A stretch of DNA of 64,000 nucleotides from Molossus alvarezi (lineage: Eukaryota; Chordata; Mammalia; Chiroptera; Molossidae): the NCBI GenBank assembly GCA_037176705.1, contig CM073896.1:22332708-22396707 (forward strand). The letters are read 5' to 3'. A program made the position numbers and the translations under genes. This document shows, in pieces, positions 48,350-61,224 of the stretch. The notes beneath the pieces were generated by a model that did no database searches, was not told the origin of the DNA, and worked only from the letters and a program-made list of their open reading frames with translations. Each line of letters opens with the position of its first letter. Positions within the stretch are counted from its first letter, which is position 1.

Positions 48350-48545
48350 CATTGGACTGGCACTCAGATTGTATTCACATTACAGTTCTGTGGCTCACCA
48401 GAAGTCTAAAATTTAGCCTCAGCTTCACTTCTCCATCCATAAAATGGAGCTAGCATAATTGCTTATCAGACAGTTTATGAATATTAAATCAAATAATATA
48501 TATAAAATTTAATGCATTGTAGGACCACGATAAACGTTATCCTCT
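48350..48545 (+). mobile_element. MIR-like SINE, sense
   Basis: CAGTTCTGTGGCTCACCAG, CTCCATCCATAAAATGGAGC and GGACCACGATAAACGTTAT match MIR order loosely. Confidence 0.5.
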
Positions 48546-48689
48546 TTTTATTAATGTAAATAATTGTGATAATCATACCTGTTTCATAGGCTATATGGGA
48601 GAGTAAATAATAAATTAAATGGAAAGTATCTCAAAGAATGTTAGATTCTTTATTTTCGTTCTTCTTCCCTTTCTCAAGCATTCCCACCT

Positions 48690-49420
48690 TTAATCTGAAA
48701 ATAAAATATGCACTGTGTAACAGTCCTGTGAGGAAAACAGGAGCTGCATCTTGTTTGAACAAAGAAACTGTGCAGGACAGGTTCACCAGGTGTCGGAGAA
48801 CTGGAAGGAGGAGGAGCCTTGCGAGGTTCCCAGAGAGCGTGCGTGCGGGAAGCAGCTCCGGCCTCCGTGCTGGGGAACAAAAGGTAGAATTGGGGTTGCG
48901 AGGAGCGCAGAAGAGGACCCGGTAGATCTGAGGTCCACACTTCTTATCCTGCCAATGCTAGTATTTTAGGAGCTCAAACTCCCCTTGAGTTGGCTCTGGA
49001 AGGGCTTGAAAAATCTGTAGACGGACTCATTTCTGCTAACAGGATAAAGGATGATTTGAAAACAACACTGCCAGTGAATAAATGTGAAGGAATAAAGCTC
49101 CTTGCTCCCCGGATCCTGCCTCCCCCAAACCAGCCTTGAGCGGTGCCCCTGTTGCAGCATCTAACAGGAATTCAGCTGTCAAAAGAGAAATGTGTGCAAA
49201 AACCCCGCCCCCAAATCTCAGTGCAGAACATAGAAGCTGGGTTTTGGGCTATGAACCAAAAGCTTAAAAATGGACAAAATTCTTACCGGGCCTCTATTGA
49301 GAGGCAAATTAGAATGGCCTTGTTTTTTCAGAGAATGTACCTAAGGTGAAACTTATCAAAAGGACTTGAGACATCAGTACTATTGGATGGACCCCGTGGA
49401 CTCATTTTCATATCTAGTTT
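48690..49420 (+). other. GC-rich island followed by a broken exon-like frame
   Basis: 48790-48930 is much richer in G, C and CpG than its surroundings. From about 48972 a frame reads AQTPLELALEGLEKSVDGLI and on for about 50 codons to a TGA after LLAPRILPPPNQP. After that stop the same frame stays open to 49349. The composition is protein-like, but I do not recognise the protein. It could be an old processed pseudogene or a real exon. I found no A-tail or flanking duplication. Confidence 0.35.
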
Positions 49421-49786
49421 TGGGGAAGAGAGACTCGTTTGTGTCACCCAGTACAACTGTGATGACTATTTTTGCAAAAATAGAAATCCAGGAAGCCACC
49501 AGGAGAATGAAGCAGTGGTATTTGTTCTGGAGTGACTAATTTAAAAGTGATTATGCCTCCTTCAGCTTGAGATTTTCACACAGTTTTTCAGTATTTTCAT
49601 GAATGTGATTTGCATAACCAGTGTTTATATATTTATTTATTTATTTATTTATTTGTAGAAGATTCTGTTGTAATGAAACCAACATTAGCCATTAAAGGGA
49701 GAGCACCGGGCTGGTGAATAAGTGTGATTTCATTGGATTTTTATGTGATTTTAGTGTAATTTCTTGCAATAAATGTGATTTGAGAA

Positions 49787-49833
<47 letters not shown>

Positions 49834-50849
49834 GTCTAAAAATTGCTACAATTTTGAAACAAAGCATCACACCTAGTAAATTTATAAATGATGTGTCCAT
49901 TTGCATTGTCAAGGCTAGCATATATATATGTTATATATTTTTCATAATAAAGTTATTAAAGGCAATAAATATGTTTCAATATCATATCATAGTTTTATTT
50001 GATGCATTAATCTTTTTGAATGACATCCACAGCATTTTAAAAGAGAAAATTTATTACATTCAAATTGTTTTTCTGACACACTTGCTGTAACTTGGTTGAT
50101 CTCACTCTTTTCATCTAAATGTTATTACTGATATTTAAATCATCGATTAACTAAAAGTGTTCAGTGTGATGTGCGAGTTTTATACCCTAGTCATTACTTT
50201 CTAATATCTATTTTAAAATACCATTGGTTTATAAAAGCAAATATAATAAAATTAATTATCTGAAAATGCAAGCAATAGTATCATCAGGGATGATACGTTG
50301 TACGTCAGATGGGATTGTAAATCTGCAGCCTGGAAATACATATGTAATCCCCACCCCACCACCCCCAGAATCAGAGGAAAGGCAACCAGATGGGAAATGA
50401 CTCGAGGAATTTGAGATAAGCACTATTGGAAGAAGTTATGTGGTTTTTTTTTTCCTCATGTTCACAAGCATTTTTGTTTTGTTTCATTTAGGGAATCCTG
50501 TGGAGATGTTTTCAAGATGTAGAACCCTTTTATATGAAGTATCCCAAATGAAGTTGGAGCATCCACATTGAAATTTCTTCATGTTGTGGTAAGATGAAAT
50601 GACTCTTAATACATTCACCTTTGGGAAATGTGATGAGAAGTGTGTCTGTGTGTGCGTAAATAAAAAATTATGAAGGTCTGCAACCCAATATGTAAGTTTG
50701 AGATGCAAAAACAACTTTTTTTTTTTATGATTTTGCAGTGATTATTTTATGGCTCCTTAAGAGAATTGGGACACAATATGGAACTTTATTGTGTTACTAT
50801 TAATGTTCTACAACAGTATTTACATTATTTATATAAGTCAATAGGTCAA
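49421..50849. other. Unique sequence with microsatellites
   Basis: (TTTA)n at about 49629-49656 and a compound (TG)n(AG)n at 49786-49831. The part 49550-49780 has no repeat signature and could be conserved noncoding DNA. Confidence 0.45.
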
Positions 50850-51000
50850 CACAACAGCTGGAGGAAGTATTATCCTCATAGTACAGATGTTCAAAATGAA
50901 GTTCAGGGAAATTAAACCCTTGTCCAAGGTTATGCAGCTAGTAAGTGGCACCTGAGGGATTTGACTCTATGCTCTGCTATTTCTGCTGTCAGGTGATAGG
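50850..51000 (-). mobile_element. MIR SINE, antisense
   Basis: AAGTATTATCCTCATAGTAC, AAATGAAGTTCAGGGAAATT, CTTGTCCAAGGTTATGCAGC and TAGTAAGTGGCACCTGAGGG are textbook antisense MIR. Confidence 0.72.
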
Positions 51001-51219
51001 CGAGGAGCCAAAGAATTAACACAGGCCGAGGCAAGACCCTCCAGCTTAAACTTATCTTTAGAAAAGTGTTGCAGTTGCCTTCCCTTGGATAGGAAACCAG
51101 CATGAAGGAATTTTCTTTATAATTTCACTGCTCCTGAAAAGAGAAAGAGTCTGTAAGTCTTGGCTGGTTGCATAGATACTGGTGTTTCAGAGTAATTGAA
51201 AGTTATAGAAAAGCTGACA

Positions 51220-51500
51220 TAAGAAATATGTGCTATAATTTCCCTATTTACCTTTTCTATAAAATGAAAATCTGTAGTAGGCTTCCTCTATATAATGCCT
51301 TGTCATGGCTGATGGTATACTTTAATGGGAATAGTACCAGTCCTTCCTCCATGGCCAACTGGTATACAGCTCAAGTCTCATTTCCCTTTCTGTTACTTGT
51401 ACCATGAAGTTACTGCAAGATTCCACTGAAATAAGAGAGAATAGATGGAAAGCACCTATAATTCTTTATGGTACCTTGTAGATATTCAATAAATAGAAGC
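51220..51500 (+). mobile_element. MIR-like fragment, sense, with an insertion
   Basis: CCTTTTCTATAAAATGAAAA at the left and GATGGAAAGCACCTATAATT with TAGATATTCAATAAATAGAA at the right fit MIR. The middle does not match. Confidence 0.45.
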
Positions 51501-53384
51501 CATATCAAAGACCTTATGAAATCATAACAGTTATTGAAATGTAAGCCATTATTTTGTTATAGGTAATCCATGAAGATGTGTTTACGAGAAAGATTACACT
51601 CAACATTATGTAAAGTTAGGTTCAAATATATTTGATTGATGTAGAACAAATTTGTTTGGGAGTATTGTAGATTGCTGATTGAAACCTTTAGAAAATTCAA
51701 TGCATTTTAGGAGCATTCGTTCATAAATGGTAAAACATAGGCTCTTTTGTAATCTAGAGACTCAGCGATACCACTGGATATAGTTGATTTAGCTGTTATG
51801 CCTGAAAACTTCTAACACATTTTTCTTGGTGATTGCAAACCAGATACCCACTCTGTCCCCTTGAGTCTGATTCACTTGGGTTATTCAACAGTGACATCTT
51901 GGGATTCTGTGAAGCATTCTCTCATGGTCTTCGTGCTGCAGAGTCTTGCCTCCGTGTTGGCAAAAATCAGCAATATTTCTTTGAGAGCAGGTACCGTGCC
52001 TGCAATTGAAAATTTTATTTTAACTTTCTGTGTTGTGAAAAGGAAAAGAAAAAGCCAACTTTCATTGTGCATTTCTGAGAAGAAGCCTTCAGTCATCCTT
52101 TAGTTCCAATGTGTGGTTCATTTCTTCTTTTATGGTGGAGTAAAAGCCTGTAAGATTAATGAATGCAATGAAGATATTAGGCTGGAACTGCCAACATAAA
52201 TAGACAAGGCTCACCCAGGAGCACTATGGGAAGGGAATGTAGGCCATTCTTTATTCTGAATTAATTTACATTCTGAAAACACCTGCAAAAATGTCCATGT
52301 CCCTCATGTCCTGTATTACTTTTTAATTAAGCAGTGTTGCGTATGTACAGAAGATACTAAACTAACAACCCCAAATTTCCACTTTACATCCAGTTTTGGA
52401 TTGAGTTAAAAAGTTATTGTTGTCTCTTAGCAATAGAATTTTAGTCATTAAGGTCCTCATTCCATTTTGCTTTTTCTGTATAGTAGCCCTTCATTTGCTT
52501 CATGCTTTACTAATCCTAAAATGGCAAATTACTTAACTTCTTTTAATTTACATAATCTCATCATTATATGAGGATCACAACAGTTGCACTGGAGACATTT
52601 AAGGATTACATGGAATACAAGTAAATCACCTGCTGCTTGGGACATCACTAATGATAATATGTGAATTCTCCAAATCTTCAAGAGCTCCTTGGCATCTTCC
52701 AGAATAAAGACAAAATTGTTTCAAAAGATTGGTGTGACTTATGAAGGGGGTTGTTATAGCAAGCCTCAACTTGGGTATAACTAGGAACATAAACCTTTTA
52801 TTTTCTAATTATCAGGCCAAGGTAACTAGATTTGTTCATATAACTCATATGATAATGTGCCTTTGTCATGAGCTGTTTTATATTTGCATCTCTAGGCCAA
52901 ATGGTTTTGAAGCTTTGAAGTGTTTACAAACCTGGAGAGCTGATAAAATACTTAAAGTACAGGATCTTATTCTCAGGACATGGCTCTTGTAGGACAAGCT
53001 AGGCTTGGGTCCTAAGCTTCCACATCTTATACGTAGCATTTAGACGAGGGGAAGTTCTGGCATGCCCCGCCAACTGAGGCTTAATCGTTTTTCCTTGAAG
53101 CTTTACGTTTACACAATCTAATCCTACAGCTTTATTATTATAGGTCAAATTGAACAACTTCATTCAGTATCTGGTATGCCAAATAACTAAGAAACAGATA
53201 CATTTCAATACTTTGGCAGTACAGTTATTTTGCAAAGATTTTGATTCCACAGGCATGTAAGTTAATAGAACAAGTAAGTAGAAATGAATAAATAAACTCT
53301 GTTCCAGTTAATAAGAACAAGAGTTCTGTATTACTCATTGAAAACCTAATAACCAGTTTCTTTCACATGCATTAGTCCATCAAA
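51501..53384. other. Unique AT-rich sequence
   Basis: No repeat or exon firmly recognised. 52490-52650 is weakly MIR-like. Confidence 0.35.
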
Positions 53385-53530
53385 TCTTCATTCTAGTTCC
53401 TCTCAGTAGTTAATCTCCCCATTCCCCAGATTAATGAAAATAGATTTATAGACATTGCTGGCTCAACAAGTTATGAAGTTACCCAATGATAGGGAAGGTC
53501 TCAGTCTTGGAACTGAGTCAGTAGGCAACT
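53385..53530 (-). mobile_element. MIR-like fragment, antisense
   Basis: CTCCCCATTCCCCAGATTAA, GCTCAACAAGTTATGAAGTT and AACTGAGTCAGTAGGCAACT follow antisense MIR loosely. Confidence 0.45.
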
Positions 53531-53929
53531 GGTACAGCTGCTCCTAATCCTAGGATAATTCAATTTTCCAGTCCTGAAAGGTTTTTTTTATGGCAGCAAG
53601 TAAGGTGAGCACATATGGGAACACTCAGCCTGTGTTTGTTTTGTTTAAGCTCCTAAACAGTTAACCATCACCTGCTGAGTTAGACTTTGAAAGGCAACGG
53701 TACAGTAGGCCTATTTTATCTGCTTGATAATGCTACTCAGAACTTTTCTGAACAAATGTCTCAGTATATTCTGCAAATTCTTGTTGTTTTTCACCAATGT
53801 GCTTGTTGATTGTGATCAGTTCTGCTGAGTGTTTGAATATCCTCTCAGGTAAATCAACTGTCATAGTTTTTCCCCAGCTCAACAGCTGGGACATGACCTT
53901 CTCGAAGTCTACATATTCAGTTTGTATCT

Positions 53930-54290
53930 AGGGCTGGCAGTGTGTCTAAGTTCTAGCTAACAGAGTATGAGCTCCAATAACTGTGTACTTCATGATCATG
54001 TCCTTAGAGGTTCTATGAATATGCTTCTCCTCCTTCCTCTAATAACATGGGAAATAATTGTGGGTGGGATGTCCTGGTGAACCATCGTATATCATATAGA
54101 CAAGGACAACTGTCTGAAGGTAATAGAACAACAACATAGAAGGAGTCTGGCTTCCTGGCTTAATTTATAGAGCGAAACAGTCCAGGATGCTTCCTGCTGA
54201 ATGTTATGTGAAAGATATATACACTTGATTTTCTTAGCCATTGCCATTAAGCCATTATACATGGCAGCATATACACCCTAATAAATCAAT
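53930..54290 (+). mobile_element. Old LTR fragment (ERVL-MaLR-like), sense
   Basis: ACATAGAAGGAGTCTGGCTT, CAGTCCAGGATGCTTCCTG, GTTATGTGAAAGATATATAC and ATTAAGCCATTATACATGGC match the 3' half of a common mammalian LTR group. The boundaries and family name are uncertain. Confidence 0.45.
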
Positions 54291-55354
54291 GTATTCTTTA
54301 ATAAATGTATTACCCATGAATGCCCTGTGTACTGTGGCCCCTTGAGAAGCCAGCCTTAGCCTGAAAAGAAGCACACGGCCCTTATATAAAGGATGCTGTG
54401 TCAGTCACTCGGCTGTTGTTTACCTAGACTTTTAACATCTCACCTTGCCCATCTTATTTCTCATATCATTCTCCTGACCCTCTTTCTCTGACCCTGTTTT
54501 CCTTTGAGTCCATTCTCTTACAGAGTATTACCTACATCTGTTACTTTTACAACTCTTCTTGCTACAGCATCTATCTTTCATGCATTCACCGTATAAAGAA
54601 GGCAAATCTTAAATGATAGGAATAATGAACCCTGAGATGAATTTCAGAGCACTGGCCCTGCTTAAAAACATTCAAAGTAAACTTTAAATATATATATATA
54701 TATATATATATATTGGGCTATCCAAATAATTTTCTTACAGACTATTCAAGTAGACTCCTTCACTTCTGATAACTAGATAACAGCATCCAAATCCGTACAA
54801 CCTATGAGATGTTCTTCATTGTCTCTTAACTTCACTCGGTCCTTCTCTTGGTCTGCCTTCATTTGCATCCAATACGAGACTAATTTTTATTTTATTCACA
54901 GTTAGTATGTTTCAAAGAATATTTGTTCTTGAGATTTTACATATATAGTTAATTTCATAGTAGCCGAAGGATGCCGTGTTCTCCTGGCTCCTGAATGTCG
55001 TCTCGAGTTAATGTTTAGTGACAGTTCTGCTACAAAGCATTCTTCCTACCATACTATTGCTCTGCTACTACACTGGCACTCTGGGACCCAGCCTGAGAGC
55101 CCAGTTTTGCCCCTTAATAATACAGTGTTTGCACCTTCTGACTATTAGAGTGTATGCTTAGTATGTGCCTTCAAATATCTCATGGTTAGTTGACAACTAC
55201 AAGGGCAGTATTTTATTATTCTCTGTCACTCTGATATTACGTCGATTTCTAAAAATACTTGTTGGGGCTTTTAACTTAATGATCTAGTTGCAGTAATTCA
55301 TTGAAATCCTCTAAAGCACCGAGGTAAGTATAATGACCACCCTGTAGTCACTGA
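54291..55354. other. Unique sequence with a (TA)n tract
   Basis: (TA)n at 54687-54712. Nothing else was recognised. Confidence 0.45.
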
Positions 55355-55720
55355 CTCAGAAAACATTTGCTTAGCATTTATTTTGTGCCAGGCTTTGTTT
55401 TAGACAGCGGGGGGAGGGGGGTATCAATGAGTCCTTTAGTTGCTCACTCTCTAATAGGGAAGATACATGAAATAAGTTGTTTGTTTAAAATATATATCTT
55501 TAAGTGTAATAGTATAAAACTTAAGTCTTTGGGGCAAGGGTCAGAGAAGAAAATTGCCCGTTTTACTGGAGAGGAAGGGTCTAAGGTCAGGATATGTTTC
55601 ATGGAGATTTACTTCGATTGGATGTGGGAAGAAGAGGAGGCAGACTGGCAGATGACATTGTTTTCATAATGTCATAAGTAGTTAATAGCAGAGGAGGAAG
55701 AGGGATTCACACAGGTACTT
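55355..55720 (-). mobile_element. LINE-2 fragment, antisense
   Basis: TTGCTTAGCATTTATTTTGT, GCCAGGCTTTGTTTTAGACA, TAATAGGGAAGATACATGAA and a degraded GGAGAGGAAGGGTC part follow antisense L2. Confidence 0.58.
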
Positions 55721-56462
55721 CTGATGTCATGGCCCAAGCTATCAGCTATTCTTGCTGCAGAGGTCTAGTTTTTCACTATTTCTGCAATTGAATGATATTC
55801 ACAAGTCTATGCTTCTCCCTGCCCCCATCAATATCCCACTTGCTTCTTAGCACTGGCTTCTCATTATAGATATACTGTAGTTTAGTGGTGGAGATAATAA
55901 ACAAATTCAGTGTTCTTCAAGGAAACAATGCCCAAATCCTTGGCTTCCATATGTACTATTACCTAAAAATGGTCCAAATGAGATCCCACTTAGGGCCTGC
56001 CAGCTCTGGGTTCCCTACCTTCTCTTTCACAATCTCCAAACAAAGGTGAGCTTCTCACTCTTGTCTTTACCTCCTGGGGTATACCATCTTGAGGGTAGAA
56101 GCCTCAGTCATTGTCAGCAAAGGGAAGATTCAAGAATAAAGTGTAGTTCTCAGAGGGACACACTTTATTGTGAATCTAAGTAGTTTAGGGAAGAATTAAA
56201 GTGGACACCTTACTCTATTCAGGTGGCAAACCTATGACAATGCTACTGTCTTAGAACACCTGTTGTCTACCCCTTGATCAGCCTTCTATTCATCCATTCC
56301 TACCTTCTTTCAGACTCCCTCTTAGAAGCTTCAAATATCTATATACCCAAGGTTTTAAGGACTATATATTTATAGCATATAATAAACCAGAAATTATGTG
56401 ATTTAGAACAACACAAATATATGCTAAATTTGTATTTGATGTCAACTTTGAAAAAGATGTGA

Positions 56463-56508
<46 letters not shown>

Positions 56509-58744
56509 TGTGTGTGTGTGTGTGTGTTCAAAATTATTTCAAAGAAAAATACATTTGAAGACCTCCAACCAAGTGTACCAAGTGTGGCTGTTTTTCTAGA
56601 CAGCTACTTCGGGAGGGTTGGAGGAGACATATCCTCAAGCCTACATCATTCCCCAGGCTCTTCACCTCCAAGCATTTTCAGGCTTATTCTTGATGTTATT
56701 GGATATTTGCCTTTTAAATAATTCCAACATTAGTGTCAACCCTTTGAAAATAAATATCACCCAGTATTTTGCAACGCTATTATTCTCTAGTTAATTTTAT
56801 CACCATATTTTTACTGGAGAAGTTAATATGTTAAATATAGGCCATTAATTTCTATAAGTTACAAAAATTGATGCATATGAGACGTTTCAGGGCTTATGTA
56901 TTAAGTGAATGAATGAATGAGTAAAAGATTTATCTTAATGTAAAAAGTAAAATGATGAATTTTAGATCTTTCTTGAGAACACAAGTGCAATTATCCTATT
57001 ATATGTATAAGTATTTGTCTAGTTTTGAAGATTTATGTTCTGATTTAGCAAGCTTACTTTATCTTGCCTGAACTTATCACACAGTATTAGATCGCTTAAT
57101 TGCACAGTGTCATTACCATATAAGTGCTAAGTAGGCACTCATGGAGTTGTCATCATATACTGCTCCAAGCTGTAGCACAGAATTATTAATAAAGAATAAG
57201 AGTAAAGCTTGTTTCTTCTCAGTCTTGAAGAGTGACAGCAAAATTGTGATTACAGCATAGTTAAACCTGTGTATCCAGATGCTGCTAATAAACATCCTGC
57301 AAAAGAAGTTCTAGGCTTCTCGCCCTTCTCTGGCACTGAGCATGATCTCTAAGCTTTTTCATAGTCTTTAAGCAAATGAGTAGCTTGCAATTTTTGCCAC
57401 TTTATATCCCATAGGAAACTTCATTACTGAATTAGCTTATTTTCCTTTAACTGAATTTTTTTCTTCCCTTTGTTTTTCTCTCTCTCTTTCTCTCTTTGAG
57501 AGGAGGAAGACTGTGGTGATTTGGAGTGGAGAGGTAAATATAAATGTTCCTTTTAAGATGCATTAGTCAATTTTCTTCTTTTCAGGAGCATTTAAAGCAG
57601 AAGTGCATAAATAAAATTAATTGCACGACTATCTAGACAGCTGTCAAAATCTTGACATGCTCAGTCCCTATAATTGGCATTATATATTCACAGCAAGTTT
57701 TGCAGACAGCAGGAGCACAGCTGCGTGAGAGATGCCTGTTAAGTAGAGGCAGTCGGTGGTGATGGGAGGTCTGTCAGCAATTCTTCAGTTATCGCAACCA
57801 CTAGGCGGTCTCCTGACCGGCCTTTCCCATTCCTGCTTCTTACACCCCTACACATACAGAGTTTTAGGGCCTGTTTTATGATTTCATTAACCACCGCAGT
57901 CTTGCTAAATTTCTTGACGTATAATCAAAACTGCTATTAGTCAAGATAATACTAGTTTTAACAAACATACACACACATAATAACAACAACAACAACAACA
58001 AAACCACACCAACAAACCAAGATGTGTAATAGTTTAAGCACAATAGAATTGTGTTTCTTAGTCATTGAAAGTAAAACATTAGATGGCAGGTACATGGTAA
58101 ACTATTATTCAAGTAGCGTTTCAAGGATCTGGGGTCCTTCCATTTGCTTTCTTGCTATTTTCAAAATGTGACTTTTAAGATCACCCTCATTAGTTTCATC
58201 TGGCTGGTAGAAGGGAAGAGGCACGAAGACAATGTGGGGCGTCTGTGGGCCTGGCTCAGAAGCCATGCCCCACACTTTCCTCCACCCCGCTGGCCAGAAG
58301 TCACCGACGCAGCAGAAGCTGGGGATGTCGCCTACCTCTTTGTCTAGAGAGAGAAAAGTTTTGGCAGATAGTTAACCAGCCACGTGTAAGATTTTGAAAG
58401 TACAATAATAAAGAGAGGGGAAAAACATGACCAGAAGTAGAGGCAGACAAGAGGCAATGGAGAAATTGAAAAATGTAGCATAATACTTCATAAATGATTT
58501 TTATAATTATATGTATCTTCTAATGCAGAGTGAAAATGCTAATTAGTTTTGCAACCATTGACAAATTTAACACAGTCACTAACAATGCTGGGCCCCACTA
58601 GAACTTAAATTTTATAAAGACTGAAAGAGAAGTTGGTCCATTTATTCTGCGTTTGAATGTAGACTGGGATGTGGAAAACTCAGGTCTTAACAAAGGTGGA
58701 CACAAGCTTTGAGCTCAGAAAGAATGCGGGAGGGTGGGGATGAA
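55721..58744. other. Unique stretch with compound microsatellite and a possible conserved element
   Basis: A (TG)n(TA)n(TG)n compound tract lies at 56461-56527 and (AAC)n at 57980-58002. 57550-57800 is non-repetitive, with ATTAATTGCACGACTATCTA and GACAGCTGTCAAAATCTTGA, and looks like conserved noncoding DNA. No exon was supported. Confidence 0.4.
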
Positions 58745-59270
58745 TTTTACTGCATTCATTTATCCCCAACACATGTATTAAGGACCTGCTATGTACCGGA
58801 TACTACACTTACCTTGGAGACAAGAGAACTTAATCAGATAGAACCTCCTCTGCTCCCAAGACCTCACATGTGAGTAGGAGGAGCAAGTAAACGAATAACT
58901 AATTACATTTTCACAGCTGCAGATCTATGAAGGCATAGTTGGGTCAGCGATGACCTCTACCCAGAGATAGCAGGAAGACTGCATAGGAGAGAAGCCATTT
59001 AATCTGGGGCTGGAAGCATGTCTTTTCAGGCAGAGGAGAGACTTTTAGGGAGCATGGAAGTCATGGTCAAATAATTTAAAAAGCATGGCAGCCCAGGGGC
59101 ATGAACGAATATGGCATATGCAGAAATGGGAAGTTCTTCGTATGTCTGGAAAGTGGTGCCTTTGTAATAGGATTTGGGGGCCTGGGAAAACCAATTCCTG
59201 AGCACTGATTTCCAAGGGTGAATGGAATCGTAGGTCTTTGAGTGAGGTCCTAGCAGAGGAAAGAAAGAGT
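58745..59270 (-). mobile_element. LINE-2 fragment, antisense
   Basis: ATGTATTAAGGACCTGCTAT, GTACCGGATACTACACTTAC, CTGGGGCTGGAAGCATGTCT and GCCCAGGGGCATGAACGAAT follow antisense L2 order over about 500 bp. Confidence 0.62.
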
Positions 59271-59605
59271 GAATGATCCCCTTTGTCACTTCTTCACTCT
59301 CAGCACCTCGACGTCCTCAACGGCTTTCTAAATGCGGACCTTGAGGCCCTCCCAGTCACTCGCCCCACAGGGCTGTACAAGGGGTGCAGCTGTGCACACA
59401 GAATGTGCTAAAATAAAGTAAGTGGCAGGGAAGTGATGATGAAAAGCTGCGTGCGTTTTTTATTACATGTATAATGTTATTACAGTTTCAAGAAAAGCAA
59501 ATGTATTGACTTTAAAAATAAGTTGCCCTCACATAAATACAATAGAGCACAGTGCTATTGAACTTTACTTCACAGTTCAATTATGGGTTGGGGTTGCTTG
59601 TTTCA

Positions 59606-59647
<42 letters not shown>

Positions 59648-60009
59648 TACATACACACATATCTCAAGATAACAGGATGAAAAAGTCATGGAGATGTGAA
59701 ATAATATAGTGTGTGTTTATACTGTATAGTATTAATACTTATAATAAAAATTGAGAGGAGAAAATTAATTGAAGAGGAATAATTAAGAAAAAAAAAACAC
59801 AATATTTAAAGGTTTGGAAAATTCTCAGGCTATTCATATTGCGAAAAAATGAGGGAGCCTGTCTTGGAGAAAACATTAAAGGTGTAGCTGGGCATCGCTC
59901 CATGAAGAGATGATCCATGGGTTTGTTGGCCATCTCAGCACAAGGCAGTCATAAAGATGGGATTATGTCAGCATAGACATAATTTGGATTAAATTCAGCT
60001 GCCAATTTG
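59271..60009. other. Unique sequence with (AT)n(AC)n
   Basis: A compound AT/AC microsatellite lies at about 59610-59660. Otherwise nothing was recognised. The last 100 bp could be MaLR internal sequence. Confidence 0.45.
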
Positions 60010-60645
60010 GATTAAAGGGGACAGAGACTGGGTGAAATGAAGGTTTTGGATTTCTAGGATCCTATAGGACTAAACAATAAAGCTAAATATCATGCAAATG
60101 TGAACATGCTTTATCCTTCAAGGAAAGGGAAGAATTACCCTAAGGATAATTCAGAGATCAGCCCAGGGCTAGAGTGGCAAGGCTGCCAACCATGGCCAAA
60201 GGAGCAGGGACTCCACCATGGGTCTCTGCCCCAGTGGGACCAGAAGGTGAGGCTGCTACCCAGAGGACCCTGGAAGGCAGAACATAAAGCCACAAGTGAT
60301 TCTTCTTAAGCCTTGAGAGCTAATGGAATTTGCCTCACTGGGGTTTAGACTTTCTTGGGACCCCCCAGCCCTTTCTCCTTTTTGAGGTGTCCCTTTTAGA
60401 ACATTAAATGTCTATGCTATGTCTGTTCCAGCCTGTGGAAGGACATGTCTGGTTTCATAGGATCACAGCTGGAGAGAAATTTGTCCTCAGGTGGAATCAT
60501 ACTTAGAGTCTCACCCATACTTTATTTAGATGAGACTGGACATGGATTTCATGACTGGATGGGAAAAGATTTTGGGGGCTATTGGGATGGGGTGAATATA
60601 TTATGCATGATGGAAGATATGTATTTTTGGGGAAAGAGAGCAGAA
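60010..60645 (+). mobile_element. MaLR internal region, sense
   Basis: Matches the noncoding 3' internal part of MST/MLT1/THE1-type elements: TTAAAGGGGACAGAGACTGG, CCAACCATGGCCAAAGGAGC, GCCTCACTGGGGTTTAGACT, GGATCACAGCTGGAGAGAAA, CTCACCCATACTTTATTTAG and GGCTATTGGGATGGGGTGAA. It runs directly into the 3' LTR. Old and degraded, with no viral reading frame kept. Confidence 0.75.
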
Positions 60646-61021
60646 TGTTATATCCTGAACACATCTCCCCAAATCTGTAAATTAAATCCCTAACCCTCAA
60701 CATGACTGTATTTACAAATAGGCTTTTTAAGGAGCTAATTAAGGTTAATTAAACTTACAAGGATAGGGTACTAATCAATAGGACTGTCCTTCTTACAAAG
60801 AAGAAGAGACACCAGGGGTGTGTACCCACGAAGGTAAGGCTGTGTGAGGACACAGTGAGAGGTGCTGGCCTGCAAACCAGGAGGAGATCTCACCTCAGAA
60901 ATCAATCTGTCAGAATCTTGATCTTGTACTTCTAGCCTTCAGAACTCTGGGAAACTGAATTTCTGTTGTTTAAGCCACCCAATTTATAGTATTCTGTTAT
61001 GAAGCCTTAGCAAACTGATAA
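60646..61021 (+). mobile_element. MaLR 3' LTR (MLT1A/MST-like)
   Basis: Starts TGTTATATCCTGAACACATC and contains AAATCCCTAACCCTCAACAT, GACTGTATTTACAAATAGGC, AGGACACAGTGAGAGGTGCT, GGGAAACTGAATTTCTGTTG, TTTAAGCCACCCAATTTATA and a CTTAGCAAACTGATA end. Length of about 376 bp fits. The matching 5' LTR is not in the 600 bp upstream, so the provirus is 5'-truncated or rearranged. Confidence 0.82.
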
Positions 61022-61057
61022 AATGTGTTCCAAAGTGATTGACCGGGTATGTGGTGA

Positions 61058-61082
61058 TGATGATGATGATGATAACAATAAT
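61058..61082. repeat. (GAT)n/(AAT)n microsatellite
   Basis: Short GAT run grading to AAT. Confidence 0.8.
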
Positions 61083-61200
61083 AATATTCACCATATGTCT
61101 GCTAGTATCAAGCTCTATATATCTCATTAATGCCTTAAAAACCTAGGTGGTAGTTATTATTATCATTCTTTTATAAATTAAGAAATCAGGTCAAATAGGA
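61083..61200 (-). mobile_element. MIR fragment, antisense
   Basis: ATGTCTGCTAGTATCAAGCT, CTCATTAATGCCTTAAAAAC and CTAGGTGGTAGTTATTATTA follow antisense MIR. Confidence 0.55.
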
Positions 61201-61224
61201 AAATCACTACCTCCTATATGTAGA

